64,000 nt of DNA from positions 34,279 to 98,278 of the forward strand of contig JAQUND010000005.1 in assembly GCA_028717785.1 (NCBI GenBank), given 5' to 3'. The DNA comes from Candidatus Nanoarchaeia archaeon (GTDB lineage: Archaea > Nanoarchaeota > Nanoarchaeia > SCGC-AAA011-G17 > JAFCDX01). Position numbers and translations under genes: made by a program. A model generated the notes under the pieces. It had not been told where the DNA came from and made no database searches. It saw only the letters and a list, made by a program, of their open reading frames with translations. Below are positions 41,842 to 51,017 of the stretch, piece after piece (within the stretch, counting starts at the first letter, position 1; each line of letters starts with the position of its first letter).

Positions 41842-42053
41842 ACTAAAGCCAATATTTTATTTGTAGGTTTAAATTTTTTGCGATTTAAGAATTTTGGTAA
41901 TTCTTCTTTATTAATTTCAGATATTTTAGTAAATCTTGCTTTGTTGTTTTCTAGTACGAAGGATAAAATTTTACAACTTGGTCTCCCGTTCATCTCGATT
42001 TTCAAAAACTCATTATCATTTGACCAGACACGATCTTGAGTTTTCATATTCAT
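41838..42053 (-). CDS. Small paralogous protein B
   Basis: 71 residues with a W-x-ND-EFLKIE-NG start and an L-x3-K-x3-L end, the same length and layout as the next upstream gene. It looks like a small beta-alpha domain. Overlap of 4 bases on each side. Confidence 0.5.
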   Translation of the reverse strand: MNMKTQDRVWSNDNEFLKIEMNGRPSCKILSFVLENNKARFTKISEINKEELPKFLNRKKFKPTNKILALV

Positions 42054-42265
42054 ACTTCCTTTAATGTAATAAATTTTCTTGAAATCTCCAATTTCATATC
42101 ATTAATTAATCTCTCAATTTTAGAACTCTTAGGATCAATAACTATATTTATGAATTTAAGAGTTTCGCCGTCTTTTTTGAATATTAATGCTTGAAAATTT
42201 TCACCCATTTTTTCAATTTTCAAGATATATTCTTCATCTTCCCAGATCTGATTATTATCAAGCAT
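42050..42265 (-). CDS. Small paralogous protein A
   Basis: 71 residues. W-ED-EYILKIE-MG followed by strand, then KF-I and a helix. Weak but consistent similarity along its whole length to the 41838 product suggests a tandem duplication. Function unknown. Confidence 0.5.
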   Translation of the reverse strand: MLDNNQIWEDEEYILKIEKMGENFQALIFKKDGETLKFINIVIDPKSSKIERLINDMKLEISRKFITLKEV

Positions 42266-42268
42266 TAT

Positions 42269-42859
42269 TCACTCTTGGAGTACTTTAACATGTTTCAAAT
42301 CTTGTTTTTGCCCGAACATCCCTCTTAAAAAACTCCCAAAGCCTTCTTCAGTTTTTTTGAGTGTTATTCGTGTTGCATCGGCTTCTTGTAATTCAACGTT
42401 CTCATTAAAATTTTTTCCTACAAAACGTAAAGCGTCTTGATAAGGAATTCTAATATCAATAGAATCTTGTATTTGATAAGTAGAATCTTCTGTGAACATT
42501 TCAACTTGTTTGACATTATTCACTACAACTTTTACGTCAATTGAATCTGTATCTGCATAAACAGTAAGCATTAGAATACAACTTACAGCTTGTGCCCCTG
42601 CTGTTCCAAGCTTTACAAGGCCACCGAGCAGTTGTGGTGCCGAAACACCACTTACGAAAGCTGTTCTAAAGTTTGTTGCACCTGAAATAAAAAACCCAAT
42701 TACCCCAAAAACGCCTGCAAGTAACATACCACATAAAAAATAAACATCAGGTGTCTCTTTTGCTTTCAACATGTTAGCTAGTTCTGTCAAAGACAAGACT
42801 ATTCCCCCAGCAAAAGCACAACTTACAAGTTGGATCTTTATTTTTTTAAGTTCTAACAT
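42269..42859 (-). CDS. Predicted inner-membrane protein
   Basis: 196 residues with three hydrophobic segments: about 10-30 (LVSCAFAGGIVLSLTEL), 39-60 (VYFLCGMLLAGVFGVIGFFI) and 78-105 (PQLLGGLVKLGTAGAQAVSC). A soluble C-terminal domain of about 90 residues follows. No enzyme motif. In an early-type operon of small proteins, a membrane protein might act in superinfection exclusion or host takeover, but that is a guess. It overlaps the upstream gene by 14 bases. Confidence 0.6.
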   Translation of the reverse strand: MLELKKIKIQLVSCAFAGGIVLSLTELANMLKAKETPDVYFLCGMLLAGVFGVIGFFISGATNFRTAFVSGVSAPQLLGGLVKLGTAGAQAVSCILMLTVYADTDSIDVKVVVNNVKQVEMFTEDSTYQIQDSIDIRIPYQDALRFVGKNFNENVELQEADATRITLKKTEEGFGSFLRGMFGQKQDLKHVKVLQE

Positions 42860-43085
42860 AACAAAATGTTTTTAAACTACGTATTGCATTTGCATATTTG
42901 AGTGCAGGAATTGCGCTCTCAACAGACTCATTGAAATAACTATCTTTTAAATTTTCTCTATTTTGTGGATCTTCAAAGGAAAAAATACACTTAGAACTCT
43001 CTCTTTCAGTTTTAGTAATTTTACAGCCCATACACTGTAAAAACGACGCAAAATACAAATCACTTGTTTTTATCACGTTGCCCAT
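42846..43085 (-). CDS. Small DUF5659-like protein
   Basis: 79 residues. IKTSDLYFASFLQCMGC at the N-terminus, C-FSFEDP in the middle and Y-NAIRSLKTFCY at the end match the pattern I recall for DUF5659 phage proteins. First gene of the operon, with AAGGAGC upstream and a promoter motif 74 bases away. Role unknown. Confidence 0.55.
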   Translation of the reverse strand: MGNVIKTSDLYFASFLQCMGCKITKTERESSKCIFSFEDPQNRENLKDSYFNESVESAIPALKYANAIRSLKTFCYVRT

Positions 43086-43159
43086 ATTAGCTCCTTAAAT
43101 CTTTTTACATCATTTTCAAAATCAAAGTTGTCTGCATCTAAGACATAAACTTGCAGTGA

Positions 43160-43175
43160 ATAAAAACTATAGAAA
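43160..43175 (-). promoter_or_regulatory. Putative phage promoter, leftward, of a divergent pair
   Basis: TTTCTATAGTTTTTAT in the minus direction, all 12 conserved positions, 74 bases before the ATG at 43085. Confidence 0.65.
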
Positions 43176-43181
43176 ACCATT

Positions 43182-43197
43182 TTTCTCTTGTTTTTAT
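43182..43197 (+). promoter_or_regulatory. Putative phage promoter, rightward, of a divergent pair
   Basis: TTTCTCTTGTTTTTAT on the plus strand, 11 of 12 conserved positions, 45 bases before the ATG at 43243 and only 6 bases from the opposite copy. The switch of strand supports a promoter reading. Confidence 0.6.
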
Positions 43198-43242
43198 ACG
43201 GTCAAACTTACTAGATTTCATCGACTAAAATTAGGAGTAAAA

Positions 43243-45576
43243 ATGGCTTATAAAGAACGAGCTTTAACTTCTGAATTAAAAAGTGATGTAAGTAGTTTAG
43301 CAAGTTACTTATTGAGTTCTGCCGATACCGTAAGAGTTACTTCAAATTTAACTGTTACAGAGAACTTAATAATACCTGCATCCTGTTCTTTTATGTTTTT
43401 TAATGGTGCAAAACTTGTACATAGTTCTTACACAATTACTTTTACCGGGTCCATTATAGGAGATCCAACATGGAAGATATTTGACGGTACTGGTACTGTC
43501 ACCTTCAATGTTGGCTCTGTCCCTCATGTAAGACCGGAATGGTGGGGCGTAACACAAGGTGTTGATTGTACTGCGTCTGTTCAAAAAGCAATAGATTCTG
43601 TTTCAAGTGGTGGTATTGTTCTTTTATCAGCTGCTAGTTATGTAATTAATGGCCCTCTGACAAATAATACAGGTGCAATAATTCTAAATTATAGTTCAGT
43701 AAATCTTTTCAATCTTTTACCTGCAAGTTCATTTAGTAGAGAAATGCAATTTGGCGGCTCTTTTGTAGCGGGTACAGGTTCGTTCATAGAAAGTGCCTCT
43801 ATTCCTCGATTATCAAATTTTACTTCTAATGGAGTACTTAAAACAACTGGCGCAAATGGAACTTTAACGGTAGATACAGTTGGAGTTTTTGGACCTACTG
43901 GCATTCAAGGTGAAACAGGAATTCAGGGCATCCAGGGTGAAACAGGATTACCAGGCCTTGGTGGCACAGGTTTACAAGGTCCTCAAGGTGATACTGGAAT
44001 TCAAGGAATACAGGGAGCCACAGGAATAGGAGCCGAAATATCTGGTCATAGTAGTTTAACTGATATGCCTGATTTAACAGGTGTTGTAGCTGATCATGAT
44101 ACAAGACTTGTAACAAAAGTTCAAGACATAACTCCCACAGTGCCTGCACCTTTTGCAGGTATGCTATGGTATGACACTTTAGCAACAGGAAGTGAACAAG
44201 GTTATACTGGGCCACAAGGTCTTACTGGAATTCAAGGTATCCAAGGTGAAACAGGGTTGCCAGGTATTGGTGGTACAGGTTTACAAGGTCCTCAAGGTGA
44301 TACAGGTATTCAAGGCTTGCAAGGTGAAACTGGGCCTGCCGGTTTAGGAACAACAGGTATTCAAGGTGAAACTGGGCCTGCTGGTTTAGGAACAACGGGG
44401 ATCCAAGGTGAAACTGGGCCTGCTGGTTTAGGAACAACGGGGATCCAAGGTGAAACTGGGCCTGCTGGTTTAGGAACAACAGGGATTCAAGGTGAAACTG
44501 GATTACAAGGAAGCACGGGATTACAAGGTTTAGGTGAGACTGGATTACAAGGCATTCAAGGAAACACAGGAATACAAGGAAATACAGGTGCACAAGGTTT
44601 AGGTGAGACTGGGTTACAAGGTGTTCAAGGAAATACCGGCATTCAAGGAAACACAGGAATACAAGGAAACACAGGTTCACAAGGTTTGGGTGAAACAGGA
44701 TTACAAGGCATTCAAGGTGAAACTGGAATACAAGGAAATACAGGTGCACAAGGTTTGGGTGAGACTGGATTACAAGGTGTTCAAGGAAATACCGGGATAC
44801 AAGGTGAAACTGGAATACAAGGAGACACAGGTTCACAAGGTCTAGGTGAGACTGGACTACAAGGTGTTCAAGGTGAGACTGGATTACAAGGAAATCAGGG
44901 CGAAACTGGAATTCAAGGCAATACTGGATTGCAGGGCGCGACTGGACTCCAGGGATTAATTGGAATTCAAGGTGATACAGGTCTTGGAATACAAGGTGAG
45001 ACTGGTGCAGGAATTCAGGGTGAGACTGGCCTTCAAGGAATTCAAGGCGATACAGGCCTTGGAATTCAAGGTGATACTGGCGCAGGAATACAAGGTGAGA
45101 CTGGGCTTCAAGGAATTCAAGGTGATACAGGTCTTGGAATACAAGGCACAACTGGTGCAGGAATACAAGGTGAGACTGGGCTTCAAGGAATTCAAGGTGA
45201 TACAGGTCTTGGAATACAAGGCACAACTGGTGCAGGGATTCAAGGTGAGACTGGGCTTCAAGGAATTCAAGGTGATACAGGCCTTGGAATTCAAGGTGAT
45301 ACTGGCGCAGGGATTCAAGGTGAAACTGGCCTTCAAGGAGCTCAAGGCGAGACTGGAATTCAAGGTGAAACAGGCTTAGGTCTTCAGGGTGAAACTGGCC
45401 TTCAAGGTTCTCAAGGTCAAACTGGGCCAGAAGGTGGACCTCAGGGAACTACAGGTCTACAGGGACCACAAGGATTAACAGGTATACAGGGTGCTGCTAA
45501 CATTTTGTCTGGTACTGATGATCCACCTGATCCATCAGGATATCCTGATGATACTTTATATTTTCAATATGTTTAA
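43243..45576 (+). CDS. Collagen-like fibre protein 1 with pectate-lyase-like N-terminus
   Basis: 777 residues from ATG 43243 (AGGAG seven bases upstream). The upstream extension to 43156 lacks a site. Residues 1-215 resemble the start of tailspike beta-helices (EWWGVTQGVDCTASVQKAID, then GGIVLLSAASYVI). From residue 218 to about 750 it is Gly-X-Y repeats, mostly GET, GDT, GNT and GIQ, broken by one linker (about 262-325) and by regular G-L-G and G-A-G interruptions. It ends SGTDDPPDPSGYPDDTLYFQY, a motif shared with the other two collagen genes. Likely a long trimeric fibre. An RCC1 gene follows 8 bases later. Confidence 0.85.
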   Translation: MAYKERALTSELKSDVSSLASYLLSSADTVRVTSNLTVTENLIIPASCSFMFFNGAKLVHSSYTITFTGSIIGDPTWKIFDGTGTVTFNVGSVPHVRPEWWGVTQGVDCTASVQKAIDSVSSGGIVLLSAASYVINGPLTNNTGAIILNYSSVNLFNLLPASSFSREMQFGGSFVAGTGSFIESASIPRLSNFTSNGVLKTTGANGTLTVDTVGVFGPTGIQGETGIQGIQGETGLPGLGGTGLQGPQGDTGIQGIQGATGIGAEISGHSSLTDMPDLTGVVADHDTRLVTKVQDITPTVPAPFAGMLWYDTLATGSEQGYTGPQGLTGIQGIQGETGLPGIGGTGLQGPQGDTGIQGLQGETGPAGLGTTGIQGETGPAGLGTTGIQGETGPAGLGTTGIQGETGPAGLGTTGIQGETGLQGSTGLQGLGETGLQGIQGNTGIQGNTGAQGLGETGLQGVQGNTGIQGNTGIQGNTGSQGLGETGLQGIQGETGIQGNTGAQGLGETGLQGVQGNTGIQGETGIQGDTGSQGLGETGLQGVQGETGLQGNQGETGIQGNTGLQGATGLQGLIGIQGDTGLGIQGETGAGIQGETGLQGIQGDTGLGIQGDTGAGIQGETGLQGIQGDTGLGIQGTTGAGIQGETGLQGIQGDTGLGIQGTTGAGIQGETGLQGIQGDTGLGIQGDTGAGIQGETGLQGAQGETGIQGETGLGLQGETGLQGSQGQTGPEGGPQGTTGLQGPQGLTGIQGAANILSGTDDPPDPSGYPDDTLYFQYV
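44320..44490 (+). repeat. Tandem 42-base collagen repeats
   Basis: Four nearly identical 42-base units encode GETGPAGLGTTGIQ in tandem. Only a few silent changes separate them, so the expansion is recent or kept alike by recombination. Confidence 0.7.
44985..45335 (+). repeat. Tandem 75-base collagen repeats
   Basis: About four to five units of 75 bases encode [18 protein letters not shown] followed by IQG-TTGA or IQG-DTGA. Each unit breaks the Gly-X-Y phase twice (GLG and GAG). Confidence 0.7.
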
Positions 45577-45584
45577 GGACTATT

Positions 45585-46796
45585 ATGATAGCTTTTAAAA
45601 AAAATGGAGAAGCATGGTCTTGGGGGTACAATGGTTATGGTGGGCTTGGTGTAAATGATACACAAAACAAAAGTTCACCCGTACAAATAGTAGGCAATCA
45701 TAGCTTTATTTTTGTAATGTCTGGATTTGCTCAATCATACTTTATTAAATCTGATAATAATGTATGGTGTTGTGGAAATGGTCAATATATGGGAGCAGGT
45801 AATACGTCTGATTATTCGTCACCTGTTGTACTAATTGGTAACCATCAATTCATTAAAATATCAACATCTTATAGCTATAGTGCAGGTACAATAACAACTG
45901 TAGGTCTTAAGTCAAATGGAGAAGCGTGGTCTTGGGGATATAATGGTATCGGACAACTTGGCACGGGAAATACTACTAGTACATCTTCACCAGTAAAAGT
46001 TATTGGTAACCACAGTTTTATTTATGTACATTCAGGTCATCAATATTTGGGTCTAAGTTCAACATTTGGCATTAAGTCAAATGGAGAAGCATGGTGTTGG
46101 GGATGCAATAGTTATGGTGCACTTGGTGTAAATGATACACAAAACAGAAGTTCGCCCATACAAATAGCAGGCAATCATAGCTTTATTTTAATTAAATCTG
46201 GTTTTTATTTTGCAATGGGTCTTAAATCAAATGGAGAAGCATGGTCTTGGGGATTTAACGGTACTGGACAACTTGGTACAGGAGATACTACTAGAACATC
46301 TTCACCAGTAAAAGTTATTGGCGATCACAGTTTCATTTTTATAGATGTATCTCAAAGTTCGTCTTTGGGTCTTAAATCAAATGGAGAAGTATGGTCTTGG
46401 GGACAGAATGCCTATGGACAACTTGGCACGGGAAATACTACTAGTACATCTTCACCAGTAAAAGTTATTGGTAACCACAGTTTTATTTCAATTAAGGCAT
46501 TTGAAACTTCATCTTTGGGTCTTAAGTCAAATGGAGAAATATGGTCTTGGGGATATAACTACTATGGACAACTTGGCATAGGAAATACTTCTAATGCATC
46601 TTCACCAGTAAAAGTTATTGGTAATCACAGTTTTATTTCGATTAATACTGGAATGAATATCAGAATTTTAGATAATTCTTCTTGGCATCAAAGACCTATA
46701 GGTTTTATTCGTAAATCAGGAGCTTGGAGAAGGTTAATTGACATATACATTAAAAAAGATAGTGTCTGGAAAACAACTGATAGACTGCATAAATAA
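45585..46796 (+). CDS. RCC1-like seven-bladed propeller protein 1
   Basis: 403 residues. Seven RCC1 repeats are visible, six as G-E-W-WG and one as NVWCCGN, most followed by G-LG, a SSPV or SSPI strand and GNHSFI, which make one seven-bladed beta-propeller. The C-terminal 45 residues have three W-containing turns (SSWHQRP, GAWRRL, SVWKTT) seen in all three RCC1 genes. It starts 8 bases after collagen gene 1 with AAGGAC upstream. In a virion it probably caps the collagen fibre and binds a receptor, but that is inference. Confidence 0.85.
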   Translation: MIAFKKNGEAWSWGYNGYGGLGVNDTQNKSSPVQIVGNHSFIFVMSGFAQSYFIKSDNNVWCCGNGQYMGAGNTSDYSSPVVLIGNHQFIKISTSYSYSAGTITTVGLKSNGEAWSWGYNGIGQLGTGNTTSTSSPVKVIGNHSFIYVHSGHQYLGLSSTFGIKSNGEAWCWGCNSYGALGVNDTQNRSSPIQIAGNHSFILIKSGFYFAMGLKSNGEAWSWGFNGTGQLGTGDTTRTSSPVKVIGDHSFIFIDVSQSSSLGLKSNGEVWSWGQNAYGQLGTGNTTSTSSPVKVIGNHSFISIKAFETSSLGLKSNGEIWSWGYNYYGQLGIGNTSNASSPVKVIGNHSFISINTGMNIRILDNSSWHQRPIGFIRKSGAWRRLIDIYIKKDSVWKTTDRLHK

Positions 46797-46863
46797 AAAA
46801 GATAGCATCTGGACATGCAACTCTATAATGTTTTGATGATCAGTGTCTAAATTTGGAGGATAA

Positions 46864-49515
46864 ATGCCACTTTTAAAAATTTTTGATGGTGCAGACTGGC
46901 AAATTGTTGGACGAGGCGTCCAAGGTGATACAGGTGCTCAAGGTTTGCAAGGTGCTACAGGTCTTCAAGGAATTCAAGGGCAAACTGGTGTAAGAGGAGA
47001 AACTGGAGCACAAGGTAACACTGGCGTTACAGGAAGAACTGGACTTCGAGGCGCTACAGGCCCACAAGGTCAAGGTAATACAGGACTTCAAGGACAAACA
47101 GGAGTAAAAGGACAAACAGGAATACAGGGTCCAACAGGCCTTAAAGGTGCTACAGGCTCTCAAGGCGATACTGGCTATCAAGGCATACAGGGTGATACAG
47201 GAGTTGCTGGACCTCAAGGTGATACAGGAGTCCAAGGTGCAACTGGACCTTTAGGAGGGCCCCAGGGAGCTACTGGCTTACAAGGCGCTCAAGGTGATAC
47301 TGGTTTAGAAGGAACTACTGGATTACAAGGTTTGCAAGGTGAAACTGGTTTTCAAGGCCAAACCGGTGCCCAAGGATTACAGGGAGAAACAGGATTACAG
47401 GGAGAAACTGGGTTACAGGGTACACAGGGATCAACTGGTTTCCAAGGCCAGACTGGTATAACAGGTGATCAGGGTCAAACTGGCGATCAAGGTGCTACTG
47501 GCCTTCAAGGCTCAACAGGTTTTCAAGGACTGACAGGCTCGCAAGGCAACACAGGAGCTCAAGGCTTTACGGGTTTGGGAGCACAAGGAGATACTGGATT
47601 ACAAGGTCTTCAAGGCGAAACAGGAACTCAAGGCATTCAAGGCGACACTGGATTAAGTTTGCAAGGCGAAACGGGTCTTCAAGGTATTCAAGGCGAGACT
47701 GGCCTGGAAGGTTCTCAAGGACAGACAGGTTTACAAGGACTTGGCGAAACAGGACTTCAAGGCGAAACAGGTTTAGAAGGTACTCAAGGTGTTACTGGAT
47801 TACAAGGTATCCAAGGAAATACTGGATTACAAGGTATCCAAGGAAATACTGGATTACAAGGCGAAACTGGATTAGGACTTCAAGGAGAGACAGGTTTACA
47901 GGGTGTTCAAGGTAACACTGGATCACAAGGTACTCAGGGTAATACTGGAGTTCAAGGTCTTGGTGAAACAGGTTTACAAGGTGAAACAGGAATACAAGGT
48001 AACCAGGGTAACACAGGAGCTCAAGGCCTTCAGGGAAACACTGGATTAAGTTTGCAAGGTGAAACAGGTCTTCAAGGTATCCAAGGCGAAACAGGCTCTC
48101 AAGGTATTCAAGGACAGACAGGTGTTCAAGGTGAAACTGGCTTACAAGGTACTCAAGGAAACACAGGCATACAAGGAAGCCAGGGCGATACCGGTGTTCA
48201 AGGAACGCAAGGAAATACTGGATTGAATGGTGAAACAGGCCTTCCGGGTTCACAAGGTGAGACAGGATTAGAAGGCGTACAAGGTAATACAGGACCTCAG
48301 GGACTTGGCGAAACAGGTCTTCAAGGTATAACAGGCTTGCAGGGCTCTCAGGGCGATACAGGGTTGCAGGGCTCTCAGGGCGATACAGGGTTGCAGGGTC
48401 AAACTGGATCTCAAGGAATTCAGGGCAATACAGGATTACAGGGTGAGACAGGGTTACAAGGATCGCAGGGTGATACAGGAGCCCAAGGTTTGGGTGAAAC
48501 AGGTCTTCAGGGTTTCCAAGGACAAACAGGTATCCAAGGCGATACAGGAGCTCAAGGTTTACAAGGAGATACTGGTCTACAAGGAAGTCAAGGCAATACT
48601 GGTATCCAAGGGTTACAAGGAAATACTGGTTTAAGTGGTGAAACAGGTCTTCAAGGTGCTCAAGGTGATACAGGAGCACAAGGAATTCAAGGTGATACAG
48701 GAGCACAAGGAATTCAAGGTCAAACAGGAGCACAAGGAATTCAAGGTCAAACAGGAGCACAAGGAATTCAAGGCAATACAGGATTGCAAGGGCAAACAGG
48801 TATTGATGGTATTCAAGGACAAACAGGACTTCAAGGTCTTGGCGAAACAGGTCTTCAGGGTCTACAGGGTATCCAAGGCGATACAGGAGCTCAAGGATTA
48901 CAAGGAATAACGGGCCTTCAAGGTCAGACTGGTTTGCAAAGTCCACAAGGTGATACAGGGTTACAAGGTCATACTGGTACTCAGGGGGTTCAAGGAAGTA
49001 CAGGTCTTCAAGGTGCTCAAGGTGATACTGGCACACAAGGGATACAAGGTCAAACTGGGCCTCAAGGTTTAGGTGAAACAGGCCTACAAGGAATGACGGG
49101 TTTGCAGGGCTCTCAGGGCGACACTGGAGCACAAGGCATTCAAGGAAATACTGGATTACAGGGTACTACTGGTTTACAAGGTTCTCAAGGCGATACTGGT
49201 ATTCAAGGAAATACAGGTGCTCAAGGGCTTGGTGAAACAGGATTACAAGGCGAAACCGGTTTGCAAGGTGAAACAGGTCCTTCAGGTGGTCCTCAGGGAG
49301 CCACAGGTTTGCAAGGTGAAACTGGTGTTCAAGGTATTCAGGGAGTAACTGGCGTAGGTACTGGAGGTTCAGATCCAACATTCAATTCTGTAACTATAAC
49401 AGGTAATCTAAATGGTACTACAGGCATGGCTGCTCCAGTTTTATATGGTACTGGAAATCCACCATCTACTGCAGGTATCCCTTATGGAGCTATTTATTAT
49501 CAATATGTGAACTAA
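46864..49515 (+). CDS. Collagen-like fibre protein 2
   Basis: 883 residues: a short N-terminal anchor ([18 protein letters not shown]), then Gly-X-Y repeats from about residue 18 to 835 rich in GDT, GET, GNT, GQT and GIQ, then about 48 residues ending [25 protein letters not shown] lies five bases upstream of the ATG. Most Y positions are Thr, like the O-glycosylated GPT repeats of the BclA spore fibre. Probably a trimeric whisker or tail fibre. It is followed by an RCC1 gene after 20 bases. Confidence 0.85.
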   Translation: MPLLKIFDGADWQIVGRGVQGDTGAQGLQGATGLQGIQGQTGVRGETGAQGNTGVTGRTGLRGATGPQGQGNTGLQGQTGVKGQTGIQGPTGLKGATGSQGDTGYQGIQGDTGVAGPQGDTGVQGATGPLGGPQGATGLQGAQGDTGLEGTTGLQGLQGETGFQGQTGAQGLQGETGLQGETGLQGTQGSTGFQGQTGITGDQGQTGDQGATGLQGSTGFQGLTGSQGNTGAQGFTGLGAQGDTGLQGLQGETGTQGIQGDTGLSLQGETGLQGIQGETGLEGSQGQTGLQGLGETGLQGETGLEGTQGVTGLQGIQGNTGLQGIQGNTGLQGETGLGLQGETGLQGVQGNTGSQGTQGNTGVQGLGETGLQGETGIQGNQGNTGAQGLQGNTGLSLQGETGLQGIQGETGSQGIQGQTGVQGETGLQGTQGNTGIQGSQGDTGVQGTQGNTGLNGETGLPGSQGETGLEGVQGNTGPQGLGETGLQGITGLQGSQGDTGLQGSQGDTGLQGQTGSQGIQGNTGLQGETGLQGSQGDTGAQGLGETGLQGFQGQTGIQGDTGAQGLQGDTGLQGSQGNTGIQGLQGNTGLSGETGLQGAQGDTGAQGIQGDTGAQGIQGQTGAQGIQGQTGAQGIQGNTGLQGQTGIDGIQGQTGLQGLGETGLQGLQGIQGDTGAQGLQGITGLQGQTGLQSPQGDTGLQGHTGTQGVQGSTGLQGAQGDTGTQGIQGQTGPQGLGETGLQGMTGLQGSQGDTGAQGIQGNTGLQGTTGLQGSQGDTGIQGNTGAQGLGETGLQGETGLQGETGPSGGPQGATGLQGETGVQGIQGVTGVGTGGSDPTFNSVTITGNLNGTTGMAAPVLYGTGNPPSTAGIPYGAIYYQYVN

Positions 49516-49535
49516 GAAATACGAGGCAAGAGTAA

Positions 49536-50771
49536 ATGTTTGGTAAAAGCGGGAATATAGCTTATAAGTCAGATGGTAGTGTATGGTCTTGGGGTCAAAA
49601 CAGTTGTGGCCAGTTGGGTGATAATGGTAGTGGTTATGTTAGGTCATCTCCTGTTCTGGTAGTGGGTGATCATAAATTTTATTTGATAAGTGCTGGAAGA
49701 ACTAATACTGTTTATCTTAAACAAGATGGCAGTGCTTGGTGCAATGGAATTGGAAATGGTATAGGAGATGATACAACTGATCAGAAAAATTCACCTGTAG
49801 CAGTTATAGGAAACCATTCCTTTGTAGATATTGACAGCGAATGGGGATTTTGTATGGCCCTCAAATCTAATGGCGAAGCTTGGGGTTGGGGATATAACAT
49901 TAGAGGTAATTTAGGTAATAATTCTACCACACATACATCTTCTCCTGTACAAGTAGTAGGTAATCATTCTTTCATAAAAGTACAATGTGCGGGTGACAGT
50001 AATGCTAATGGTGAATCCGCAGGAGCATTGAAAGCAGATGGATCGTTATGGGGATGGGGAATGAATGCTTATGGATCTTTAGGAAATGGAGACAGTAGTA
50101 ATAAAAGCTCTCCAGTAGTGGTGGTAGGGAACCATTCTTTTATTGATTTTGCTATATCTCCTTGTTCCAGATATGGTTTGAAAGCTAATGGTGAAGTTTG
50201 GAGCTGGGGTGCTAATTATGCTGGTCAATTAGGAACAGGAAATACAACAAGTTATACATCTCCAGTATTGGTGATAGGAAATCATTCTTTTATAAAAATT
50301 GCATTGTCGCTTTATTCTAATAGGTCTGATTCAGTCGGATGTGCTGGATTGAAAAGTGATGGTACAGTTTGGACATGGGGAAATTGGTGGACAATGGGTA
50401 ATAATTCTATCACAGCTACATCTTCTCCTGTTTCTATAGTTGGAGATCACTCTTTTGTAGATATCACTGGAGGAGCAGAAACCGGGTTTTTCTCAGGGTT
50501 AAAATCAAATGGAGAGATATGGTCTTGGGGTGTCAATTCATATGGACAACTAGGTGATCTTAGTTTAACAAATAGAAGTTCACCAGTGCTATTAGCAGGT
50601 AATCACTCTTTTATTTCTTTGCACACAGGTATGAACATGAATTTAGATGTGTCGGGTTCTTGGAAGAGAAACCCTATTATACATGTGAACGTCGAAGGAA
50701 CTTGGAAAAGAATAATAAGACAGAAAATGAATATAAACGGTACTTGGACATCACCTATACATCCAGATTAA
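49536..50771 (+). CDS. RCC1-like seven-bladed propeller protein 2
   Basis: 411 residues with seven RCC1 blades (G-VWSWGQNS, SAWCNG, EAWGWGYN, SLWGWGMN, EVWSWGAN, TVWTWGN, EIWSWGVN). The C-terminal turns are GSWKRN, GTWKRI and GTWTSP. The blade sequences differ widely from the first RCC1 gene although the layout is the same, so the surface has probably diverged under host selection. Start at 49536 behind AGGCAAGAG. Confidence 0.85.
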   Translation: MFGKSGNIAYKSDGSVWSWGQNSCGQLGDNGSGYVRSSPVLVVGDHKFYLISAGRTNTVYLKQDGSAWCNGIGNGIGDDTTDQKNSPVAVIGNHSFVDIDSEWGFCMALKSNGEAWGWGYNIRGNLGNNSTTHTSSPVQVVGNHSFIKVQCAGDSNANGESAGALKADGSLWGWGMNAYGSLGNGDSSNKSSPVVVVGNHSFIDFAISPCSRYGLKANGEVWSWGANYAGQLGTGNTTSYTSPVLVIGNHSFIKIALSLYSNRSDSVGCAGLKSDGTVWTWGNWWTMGNNSITATSSPVSIVGDHSFVDITGGAETGFFSGLKSNGEIWSWGVNSYGQLGDLSLTNRSSPVLLAGNHSFISLHTGMNMNLDVSGSWKRNPIIHVNVEGTWKRIIRQKMNINGTWTSPIHPD

Positions 50772-50840
50772 TTATATACTTGCATTTAAAACTTTTTTAA
50801 CTTGTAGCAAATTAAAATTATAAAATTCGCTTTAGGAGCT

Positions 50841-51008
50841 ATGAAATTTATGTCTTTGCCTATAAGAGACACACCTATTTTGGCAGGAGAAGATGCAAGA
50901 AAATTTATCAAAAACATGCAGAATCCAAAACCGGTTCCTCGTAAAGAATATGAGCGAGCAAAAAAGATTTATGAAGAATTGAAAGCAAAAGGAAAACTAG
51001 ATATTTAG
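50841..51008 (+). CDS. 55-residue phage protein
   Basis: Complete frame: ATG 50841 after AGGAGCT, ending at TAG 51008, 9 bases before the next gene. It begins MKFMSLPIRDTPILAGEDA and continues KPVPRKEYERAKKIYEEL. I recall this DTP-L-G-DA pattern in small phage proteins of unknown function. Codon use and spacing support a real gene. Confidence 0.7.
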   Translation: MKFMSLPIRDTPILAGEDARKFIKNMQNPKPVPRKEYERAKKIYEELKAKGKLDI

Positions 51009-51017
51009 GAGAATTAG

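Noticed and set aside
44222..45226. Long minus-strand frame of 334 residues antisense to collagen gene 1
   Set aside because: It is a shadow of the Gly-X-Y repeat: Leu/His-rich low-complexity sequence, no ribosome site, opposite to a clear gene.
47792..49132. Minus-strand frame of 446 residues antisense to collagen gene 2
   Set aside because: Same repeat artefact. Composition is the reverse complement of collagen codons.
43900..49350. CRISPR-like regularly spaced repeats
   Set aside because: The repeats are coding Gly-X-Y units in frame, with no unique spacers and no cas genes.
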